Below, piece by piece: positions 49,717 to 59,300 of a stretch of 64,000 nt of DNA. Source of the stretch: Crateriforma spongiae (GTDB taxonomy: Bacteria; Planctomycetota; Planctomycetia; Pirellulales; Pirellulaceae); NCBI RefSeq assembly GCF_012290005.1, contig NZ_JAAXMS010000004.1, positions 434,001 through 498,000 of the forward strand, read 5' to 3'. The translations under genes and the position numbers were made by a program. The notes beneath the pieces were generated by a model. The model was given only the letters and a program-made list of their open reading frames with translations. It searched no databases and had not been told where the DNA came from. Numbering within the stretch: position 1 is the first letter of the stretch; each line of letters begins with the position of its first letter.

Positions 49717-52700
49717 TCAGACGGTTTGAAAATTCAAACGTCCGATGCTTCCGGTGATGTCCACGTAGTACGTGAATCCATCGACGCCGGTGTGCATGTC
49801 GACGATGAATCCGACGTTACCCGAGACGACTTCGACGCCCAGGAATTCACCGCTGTCGCTGAAAGTCGCCGCTCGCAGGATTTGGTCACCGATGTCGGTG
49901 AACAGCAGCGTCCCGGTACCCGAAGCGTTTTGGGGACCGACAAAGTCGCCCATGACGATCGCGCGGGCGCCCTGGCTGTGAAGTCGCGCCCACATGGGTG
50001 CGGTCACGTCGGGATTGGTTGCGTAGTAGGCCTGCACCTCAGCCAAGTCACGGTATCGTCCGGTTTGTAGGCTCTCGCCATCGCCGCCTTCGAAAGCCGG
50101 CCAACCAAAGTTCTCGCCGCCAACGCCTCGATTGACTTCTTCCCACTGAGTCCATCCGACATCGCCGACGAAGATCTCAGGGTTGCTGGCTGTACCACCC
50201 ACCGCGAATCGGAACGGATTCCGCAGGCCATACGCAAAGACCTTTGATTCGTTGGCGTCGGGGTCGCCGTTGAAAAGTGGATTGTCGCTGGGGGCTTGGC
50301 CGGTGATCGGATCAATGCGAAGGATCTTGCCCGCCAATGAGTCGACATCCAAAGCACGCAGGTTGATCGGGTCGACACGACCAAAGGAACCGCCGTCCCC
50401 GCTAGCGGCATACAACATGCCGTCGGGACCGAATTCCAGTTCCCCAATCGTGTGACTGGTTTCATCCGCCGGGATGCAGTCTTCGATCGGGTTGCCGCCG
50501 GCGTCGACGCAACTGTGTGGACCCTCCAGTCCCACTCTGGAATCTGGATCACCGATGTTGTCGAAAGTGCTGTTGTTGCCGACCAATACAACGTTGGTCG
50601 CTGGGTCAGCCGTTAGGACCCCGTTGTTTTCCGTGACGGTGAAGCGCGAGATGCGGGAGACGCGTGATCCGTTTCCGTCGACGCCGCCCAAACCACCACC
50701 GGTGATCTCTGGCGGATCGTAGGTGTACGACGCATAGATGTATGGATTGTTGGCCAGATCCGGATGGACGGCGAAACCGATCATTCCGCGATCTTTGGTG
50801 CCAGAGTTGACGATCGATCGAATGTCTAGCACGGGCGTCGACTGAACCGATCCATCTGGATTGACCAAGCGAACGACACCATCTTGTTCGGCAACCAGAA
50901 AGCGGCCATCGGCCAGTTGTTCCACCTCAATCGGTGTATCAAATCCCGCGGCTAGTTGGCTGGTCACGTACTGTCCATTGGACAGCGGCACAGACGGTAC
51001 ATCGGCACCATCGATCAGGGTGGCCACCTCCGCAGCGGTCAGAGCGCGGTTGTAAATCCGCACGTCGTCGACAGCACCGGAAAAGTAATTGTCGACACGT
51101 CCAATGTTGACGCGTGTTTCAGCGGTCGGTGTGCGTCCGGCGTACTGATCGGTCGAGTAAACCTCCGCGGAATTCACGTAGACTCGATAGTTCGTACCGT
51201 CGAAAGTCGTCGCGACATGGTTCCACTCATTCAGCGTCAAGACTTCTCCGGTACTCAAACTGTTCCAGTTGCTTCCGTCACCAAAGCCGGCATGCACTTG
51301 TGTGTCATTCTGAACCCAGATCCCCGGATACCGCCCGGCGACTCCGCCACTGCCTTGGAAGCCAAGAACGCCCTGATACGTGCGTCCCGTTGCGGTGGGA
51401 CGAACCCAAACGGACTGCGTGAACTGACCGTCGCTGAGATCCAGCGACGGATCACCTGCGATGCTGACGAAATCGTTGTCGCCGTCGAACAGCAGTGCAC
51501 CGGCATTGGCGGAATCAAAATTGACGCCGTTTGCGGTGGGACCGGCGGGCGCGGCAATGTTCGTATGCGTTCCCGAGTTGCCGTTGCCCGAGGAGTCGGC
51601 CACGTTTTGACCGATCGCCGATTCATCCAGTCGCCAGTGGCCGACCAGCCCGAGTCCAGATTCATCGTCGACGATGGTCACGATTGCGGTTCGCGGTTCG
51701 GCCAGTTCTGCACCCTCGCTTCGGAACAGCGACACACTGAACGACTCGACGCTTTCGAATTCTTCGTCGTTGATCAGATCGACGGTGATGAATGCGGACG
51801 ATTGACCATCAGCAAAATCGACTCGTCCAGAATCGGTGCCGACAAAATCGCTGCCCGATTCGGCTTCGACGCCAAAGGTTTGATAGAAGACTGATGCCGG
51901 ACCATCGGTTCCATCAAACCGGTCGATCCCAATTTGTGCCGTACCGTCGGACTCATTGACGGTCACCTGCGTGACAGCCAAACCAACGAAGCCGGCCTGC
52001 ACGTCGTCGCTTGCGTATTGAAAATAACCGTCGGTGTGCAACGTTTCGTTTTGACGGTTGCCAGGGACGATGCCGTCAGAGGGCAACCAAGTGCCGGTTG
52101 AGAAAACACTCGGATCTTCGGTCTCGTACGTCACACCGTCGATTTGAATGTTGTCGACGCGCAGGTTGTAATCGATGCCGACATCCGGTTCGTAGCGATC
52201 ATTGGTGAACGCGACGCGGACTTGGTCGGCCGAAACGGTCTGTGCCGCCACGAATGAATAGGTCTGTGTCGTCGTGCCGACGTCCCAGTTGGCAACGGTT
52301 TCCCCATCGATCAACAGCGACATGTTCTCGTTGCCCGTGCTGCCGTCAGCGGTGACGACAATCAGCGATCCGGTGGGATTGCCGGCCAGATCGTACTGAA
52401 AGAAGCCGTCGGCGTGCAGGTATTCGCTTTGCCGGTTACCCGGCGTGATTCCATCCTCGGCCAGCCAAGTTCCCGTTGAAAAGACGTTGGGTGATTCCGT
52501 TTCATAGCCAACCCCGTCAACCTCGATACGGTCGACTCGAACGTTTCGGTCGATGCCAAGCTGAGGCTCATAGACATCGTTGATGAATTCGATCCGGATC
52601 TGCGAAGGCGTCGAGGCACCGGTGTCGGCGTCCAGCCGAACGAACTGTCCGCTGTCGGCGCCGCTGCCCAAGTCGCTGTAAGTGCCCACCAGTTCATCGT

Positions 52701-52872
52701 CGGCGTACAGACGGATGGTTTCGTCGCCCGTCGTGCCGGCGGCTAGCACTGAGATCGCCGACAGCATGTGCCTTTCCTCCAGCGGACCGCACGTCCAAGG
52801 CTGGGCTTGGTGCGATGATTGACGGCGCTGGCGGAATCGGTTTGGGACGAGTCTTTTGAGAGCGGCGAACAT
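49717..52872 (-). CDS. Surface PQQ-sugar-dehydrogenase-like protein with carbohydrate-binding modules
   Basis: 1051 residues. The N-terminus holds a LEPR-XLL-like motif, CGPLEERHMLSAIS (residues about 28-41), on a basic leader. Two similar modules follow (AAGTTGDETIRLYADDELVG; GNENMSLLIDGETVANWDV), each ending in FSTGTWL-type repeats. They look like CBM60/CBM36-type calcium-dependent xylan-binding modules. Then come a Calx-beta domain, a LamG/concanavalin domain (LVGHWRLDESAIGQN) and, from about residue 630, a glucose/sorbosone dehydrogenase-type propeller (RFLVAEQDGVVRLVN; GMIGFAVHPDL; GELEFGPDGMLYAASGDGG) that would use PQQ. Extracellular sugar oxidation bound to plant or algal wall is the likely role. 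Confidence 0.85.
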   Translation of the reverse strand: MFAALKRLVPNRFRQRRQSSHQAQPWTCGPLEERHMLSAISVLAAGTTGDETIRLYADDELVGTYSDLGSGADSGQFVRLDADTGASTPSQIRIEFINDVYEPQLGIDRNVRVDRIEVDGVGYETESPNVFSTGTWLAEDGITPGNRQSEYLHADGFFQYDLAGNPTGSLIVVTADGSTGNENMSLLIDGETVANWDVGTTTQTYSFVAAQTVSADQVRVAFTNDRYEPDVGIDYNLRVDNIQIDGVTYETEDPSVFSTGTWLPSDGIVPGNRQNETLHTDGYFQYASDDVQAGFVGLAVTQVTVNESDGTAQIGIDRFDGTDGPASVFYQTFGVEAESGSDFVGTDSGRVDFADGQSSAFITVDLINDEEFESVESFSVSLFRSEGAELAEPRTAIVTIVDDESGLGLVGHWRLDESAIGQNVADSSGNGNSGTHTNIAAPAGPTANGVNFDSANAGALLFDGDNDFVSIAGDPSLDLSDGQFTQSVWVRPTATGRTYQGVLGFQGSGGVAGRYPGIWVQNDTQVHAGFGDGSNWNSLSTGEVLTLNEWNHVATTFDGTNYRVYVNSAEVYSTDQYAGRTPTAETRVNIGRVDNYFSGAVDDVRIYNRALTAAEVATLIDGADVPSVPLSNGQYVTSQLAAGFDTPIEVEQLADGRFLVAEQDGVVRLVNPDGSVQSTPVLDIRSIVNSGTKDRGMIGFAVHPDLANNPYIYASYTYDPPEITGGGLGGVDGNGSRVSRISRFTVTENNGVLTADPATNVVLVGNNSTFDNIGDPDSRVGLEGPHSCVDAGGNPIEDCIPADETSHTIGELEFGPDGMLYAASGDGGSFGRVDPINLRALDVDSLAGKILRIDPITGQAPSDNPLFNGDPDANESKVFAYGLRNPFRFAVGGTASNPEIFVGDVGWTQWEEVNRGVGGENFGWPAFEGGDGESLQTGRYRDLAEVQAYYATNPDVTAPMWARLHSQGARAIVMGDFVGPQNASGTGTLLFTDIGDQILRAATFSDSGEFLGVEVVSGNVGFIVDMHTGVDGFTYYVDITGSIGRLNFQTV

Positions 52873-53395
52873 GGCGCGGGAGCAAGAAGGGGCACTGACG
52901 GGCTATCTGAGTCCCCGAGTCTCTTTGCGGCGCGCCGATTTTACAAGCTTCAATTCGGCACCTGATCGGACTTGCCCGGGTATCGCGACGTCCGTCCCGA
53001 ACAAAAGAGGCCGGCCCTCTCGCAAGCAAGCGGGCGGCTATCAATCACAGCAGACCGAAAACGCAGCATCAAAAGGCGGTTGCGATTCCGCACCCACCAA
53101 GATCGACGATGTGATACATGCCGCGGCCTGGGTCGCCTGTTTTGGTGATTCGTGGATGTGCGAGCACCGCGATCGGACTGGTTTTGCGTGTCGCTGGACG
53201 TAGGAAATGCTTTCGCTGGCGCATGGGCATAAGTAAACTTTTGCCCTGAAAGATGACGCAAAATGCGTCGCGATTTGGGACGAGAAGTGCTTCGCAGAAC
53301 GCGCCATCGAGTTGCGATGAATGTTTCTGCTGCCTCAATAAATCTGTAGCCTCGCTACAACGTTTCGCTCAGCTTGCTTTAACAACTGGTTCATA
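52873..53395. other. Divergent intergenic region between two giant surface genes
   Basis: 523 bases upstream of both giant genes, expected to hold two promoters. Short minus-strand open frames with Met-Arg-Gln-rich starts overlap each other in two frames; no family or ribosome site supports them. No palindrome or known element was recognised. Confidence 0.45.
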
Positions 53396-56300
53396 ATGTT
53401 GATTGATCGGTCCAAGCAGCGCAATAGCCGTAGGCGTCGTCTGGCTTTGGAAAAGCTGGATGCGCGTCGTGTTCTGGCCGCTTTTCTTTGGAGCAGCGAT
53501 GGGGACGGGGCCTGGTCGGATGCCGGTAATTGGCAGGTCACCGAAGGGACATCGGTCACCGGTGTTCCCGGGTCGGGCGATACGGTGGTCATCGATCGTC
53601 CCGGGGCCGATCCGGTGATCACGATCGATTCGGTGACCACGGTGGATGAAATCGTTACGGCGGAGACGCTGGCCGTGACCAACAAATTGACCGTCAATCG
53701 AACGCTGGATGTTGCCGGTACGCTGCGATGGTCCAACGGCGACCTGTTCACCAACGGATTGTCGATCGAACCCGAAGGACGCTTTGAAATCACTGGGACG
53801 CCTGGATCGCTGTCGTCGAGCATCCGCAACGAAGGGACCGTGGATCAATCGGTATCGTTCGTACGGACGGCGCGGTCCATCGTGATCGAAAACGCCGCCA
53901 GCGGAACCTGGACAACGACCAGCAGTTTGGCCAGCGAAGCGGGCTTCGCGATGACGTTCAATAACCGTGGGGTATTTGAGAAGACCGGTGACGCCAACGC
54001 CTTCTTTCCCAATACCAGCAGTAAATTCACGCACTTTGAAGGCAGCCAGATAGTCGTCAACGGCGGAACCCTGTCGCTGCCGACCTCGGGCACGGGCAGC
54101 GAACCGTCGACCGGTGCAACGTTCAACGTGGCGGCGGGCGCGACCTTGGATTTGCTGGAGGGAATCGGGCACTACACGGGCACTTACACCGGAGTCGGAG
54201 ACGGGCGAGTTGAGATCGCGAGCGGTGCATCGTTTCAAACCGGTTTCTCACCGACGCTTTTTGACTTTCCCGAGGACATGCTGCACTGGACCGGTGGGCT
54301 GGTTCAAGCCGACAACGGCACCATCGAAAACCAGGGGTTCATGCATTGGTCGGGCGATGATGGGGCTCGCAGCCTGCGCGGGCGGATGTTCGTCAACTCT
54401 GGAAAGATCGTCCACGAAGGAAGCAGCGAAAGCTTGTTGGATGCCGGTGGCCAGGGAACGCTGCTGACCAATGCGTCCGGCGCGGTGATTCAACTTCGTG
54501 ACACCGGATCGCTTGTCGGCGGCACGCTTGCCAACGAAGGCGTGATTGAATCGACCGGCGACACGACCGAACTGAATTCGGCGCTCTTGGCCGAAGAAGG
54601 CAGCCGCGTCGAAGTAAGTTCGGGCACGTTGCGTCTTACCGGAGGTGGATCGTTCGCGTCGACGGAACTGATGGTCGCGAATGCCGCGGAACTGGTTTTC
54701 GACGCGTCAGCTTTTCATGACCCCGTGATCCTTCGTGATGGGGCGGTCGTTTCGGGTTCGGGCGATGGCAAAATCGAGTTTCGTAATGGACGATTTGATT
54801 CCACATCGAATAGCGCCGCGATCGATTTTCAACCCGGTTTGTTCCAGTGGTCCGGCGGTGAGTTCGTGCGCGACATCCGAAACTTGGGTGAAGTCACCGT
54901 CATCACAACTGACTCGCCTGATGCGGGACCGCTCGAGATCGACAACACGTTCACCAACGAGGGCGTCGTCATTCAATCGGCCGGAACGGTCATCACGGTT
55001 ACCGGCGGCATCGTGAACCCGTCGGGTTCGCAGTGGCAACTAGTCGACGATGCGTCGCTGGCGGGCGTCGGCTTGGTGATTCCCACGTTCCAAAACGCGG
55101 GGCTGTTACACAAGACCGGCGGTGGGACGTCGCGAATCGAAGAACTGGGAGTCGCACTGCAACACTTGGGTGGAACCGTTCGCGTCGACGGAGGAACGTT
55201 GCGAGCGAATCACTCCAGCAGCTTTGTCAGTAGCGATGCCCAGTTAGAGATCGCTACCGGTGCGACCTTCATTGCGTCAGGTTATCTGGTGTCATCTGGC
55301 ACGCTGACGGGAACGGGCGGTGGCGAAGTCATCATCGAAGGGCGACTGAGCGGAGATGGCCGAGATTTCACGTTGGACTTCCCCGAAGGCATGCTGACGC
55401 TCGGGACGTTGGGCGAGCAGCTGATGGGAGGTGTCATCACCAACGCCGGATTCATGACAATCGATTCACCCGACTTCATTCGTTCGGCCGCCACGTTGGT
55501 GAACGAAGGAACGATTGTGCAAGCGGCGGGGACTCAGTTGCAGTTTGGAAATTTGGTCACCGTCATTAATGAAGGCGACTGGATTGTCGAAGACAGCGGT
55601 TTGATCCAGCTTGCCAGTGCTCGTGGGTCCGGTGCCGGATTGTTCAACTTCGGACGGATCGAAAAACGTGGCGATGGAGTCCTTCGTATCGAAGAGATCG
55701 TGTCCAACCCGCGATTGATCAATGCCGGCCGAATCTCGGTGCTTGGCGGAACGTTGGAAATCGATGCCGATGCGGTTGGCCTCAATGGGAACCCGAACGT
55801 ATTGCGGGGCGGGATCTGGGAAGTCGCGGATTCGGCGACGCTGAAGTTCTACGACAATTCGCAGGACGAGCTTGATGTCCCGGTTAAGATCAACGAGGCG
55901 GACATTCGGCTGCTTGGAACGCAAGCGACGTTTGATTCCATCAACGAGTTGAATACCAACGCGGGCGTGTTGGAACTGCGTGGAAGCCGAACACTCGATT
56001 TGCCGGGCGACTTACAAAATGGCGACCAAACAGCGCGGGTCACACCTCGTTCGCTGATCAAAACGTTTGGCGGCACGCTGGTGGGACTAGCGAAAGCGGC
56101 CGACGGTACGGTGATCACTCATGGCCGCAGCGAAAGTAACGAATCCGGCCAGGGAATCTTTCGACGGTTCAGCGAAACGAGCATCGGCTTTCAGGTCGGC
56201 GATCCAATTGTGGCACCCGGATCGAGGGTGACCACCAGCGGCCTGGACGTGACCGAATCCGAAATGGTTCTATCGGGCACCACGATTCCTGCCGGGTCAC

Positions 56301-59300
56301 TGTTGTACGTTGGTTTTGGCGAAGGCGACCAATCAGAAACACCGGTCGTCTATGCCATCGATCTTGCCAATGGAAATGTGCTCGCGTCACTGTCGCTCGG
56401 CACGCTTGATCGTGACCATTCCGGTATCGCGTATCATCCGGTCCGTGAAAGCCTGTTCTTGCTTGGCCGCGACGGTCAGATTCGCGAGATCGATCCTGAC
56501 GATGGATCCGTGCTTGCTGAGTTTCCGGCCAGACCAACCGGTGGTCCGTTCTTCAGTGTCGACTTTGGCGGAATCGATGTCATCGAGTCGACGGGCGAGT
56601 TGCTGATTGCGGCGGAAAACAATGCTCGGCTGCGAATGATGACGGCCACCGGAACGTTCATTCAAGATGTTGATCTGCAACGCACCGGCGTTTCACTTGG
56701 TCGAGTATCGGATGTTTCGATCGATTCTGATACCGGCGAAATACTGATCGGTGATACCAGTGGGTCTATCTATCGATTGTCGCCGATCGTTGACCAAACC
56801 GTCGGAACACTTCGCTTGGACGGTGACGTCGACGTTCGCGTCGCGGGTGATTTTGAAACGATCGGAACGGTTCAGCTTTCCGTTGGCGATCGGCCTGCCA
56901 GCGGAGACTTTGCAACGATCGTTGCCGATGGTGCCGTGACGATTGACGGCGACTTGCAGATTTACGCATCGACAACGTTGGCATCGGAGGTCGGCGATTC
57001 GTATCGCGTGATCTCCGGGGACACGCTTTCGGGTGAATTCGATAACTTGATCGCAACCGACTTTGAAACGATCGTCGACGACCAAGCCGTGTTCGCGTTC
57101 TTCCAGCGTGCTCCTCGAGTGGATTTGGTGCCTTCGTTCATCAGTGGCCCCGCCAACGTCATCTCAGGCGACGAGATCGAGGTTCAGTGGACGATCGGAA
57201 ACTTTGGCAGCGATCCCGCCGTCGGTCCGTGGTTCGATGAATTCTCGTTGTTCAAAGAAGAAGTCACGACCGCTAACGGGATTATGATCGAACCGGCCAC
57301 CGAAACGATCATCGGTGGAGTGCGAGTCGGCGAAGGCGTCGAGCTTGCACCAGGCCAGTCGATCACGTTTGACGCCGTGCTGCGGGTTCCGGGATTGCTG
57401 CCCGGTGACTATCAACTGGTGGTCGAAACCAATCGTCAAAGTGATGTGTTGGAGGCGGATGGCAAGTTCAACAACAGCCTGACCGACGACGCCTCTATCT
57501 CAGTCGACTTGCCGGAACTTTCAGTCAACGGAACGGGGGTATCGTCGCAGTTCGCTGGCGAGGACCAACCGCTGTGGTTCAAGGTTGCGGTCGACGCCGC
57601 GGCCAGCGTGGGCATCGAGTTAAACGTCGACGCCGATGAAGGCACTGATTTGTCGTCGGTCGTCAACGAGCTGTTTGTGGCTCGCGGGGCGATCGCTGAC
57701 CGATTCAATTTTGATCAGCAGCAAGCCGAGCGCGGCGCGGCCAACGTCACCTTGGCGGTTGCGTCTCAGGCGGATTCGTCCTTCGTGTATGTCACCGCGT
57801 TTCCAGCGTCGTTCGATCCGCAGTTTGCGTCGATCTCGATTTCCGCCGTCACATTGCCCGCCAGCGTCAACTCGGTCACGCCCGACGCGGTCGGTAATGA
57901 TGGTACGGTAACGGTCACTGTCGCGGGCGACCGTTTGGCCAGCGACCTGGAGTATCGCTTGGTGCGAGACGGATCACAGGCGCTGTCGCCGATTCAGATG
58001 CGACAAGACGGCACGACCGAAGTCACGTTGGTATTCGAGTTCGACAACGTCGCTGAAGGCGCTTATCGCCTGGAAGCATTGCTGGACAGCGAAGTCGTCA
58101 CGCAGCTTGACGATGCGGTCGTGATTGAATCGAACCGCTTGGAAGACGTTCGCATTGATTTGCTGGGCAGCAGCCGAGTCCGCAGCGGACGCACCGTTCG
58201 CTACACGGTGAACTACACCAACGATTCCAATGTCGACCGGACGCTTCCGTTCATCACCGCGCAGGTCAGCGGCGGTGGAACGCTGCGGCCGACGATTGGC
58301 AGCGTTAGCAGCGAGCGGTTGGTGATGCTGGCTCCGCCGGTCGTCCCTGGTTCGTCAAAGATCCCGGCCGGCGGGCAGGGACAGATTCAATTCTTTTACA
58401 ACGTGCCGCTGGACGAAGGCGATTTTGATATCAGCGTCTGGGCCGATTCGATCGACGATCCCGACTTCGCCGCCACGCCGCTACCGTGGGACCAGTACGC
58501 GGTCACGCTGCGTCCAGAAACCGCGCTCGATGATGGTTGGAACAATTTCATTGCCGAGGAACGCGCTCGCTACGGAGAGACGTTTGAAAGCCTGTTCGGT
58601 TTTCTCGAAAACCAGATCCGCGATTTTGGCCAAGACGGGTACGAAGAGATTTTGTTCGTCAACGGCCAGTGGCAATTCGAAACCCCCGAGCGTCCACGGG
58701 GACCAATTCGGCTTCGCAGTGTCGATAGTGACTTCGATGACATTCAACTTCTGACCGCCGCAGTCTTCGACATTACCACAGAACGATTGCCGGTCGCCTT
58801 TTCTGAAGCCGAAGGTGAGAGCGGCGGCGATGGCAACCAAGAGGTCTATGCAGTTATCGTTGGCGACCCAGACTTTGATCTTCCAGGCTCTGTGGAGGAC
58901 GCTCGACAGTGGGAACATTTCTTTACGAAAACACTAAATATTCCCGGACGATCGGAAGAAGGTGCGCGAGTCTTTGGCAGTGGTTCAGCATTTGAGACCG
59001 ACGACGGCGAGCGTGATCTAACCGCTGGTGGTTTCCTACGGAACCTCGAAACGGCCCAAGCAGCCGCTGATGATGACGACCTACTATTCGTCGTTTACTC
59101 GGGCCACGGCAACGGATGCCGAATCAACGAGGATGGGACGCTCGACCCGGAATCCGGTAGCCTGCGATTCAACGATCGAGCGATTAACGGGTCCGAACTG
59201 CAGCAAAAACTGCAAAGCAATACACGAACCGTCGCTGTCTTCGATTCATGCTACAGCGGAGCGTTAATCGCACAGCTATCGGGTGACAACCTCACAACGA

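Noticed and set aside
52950-53338. Overlapping minus-strand open frames in the gap between the giant genes
   Set aside because: Two frames compete, with no ribosome site and no family; treated as intergenic.
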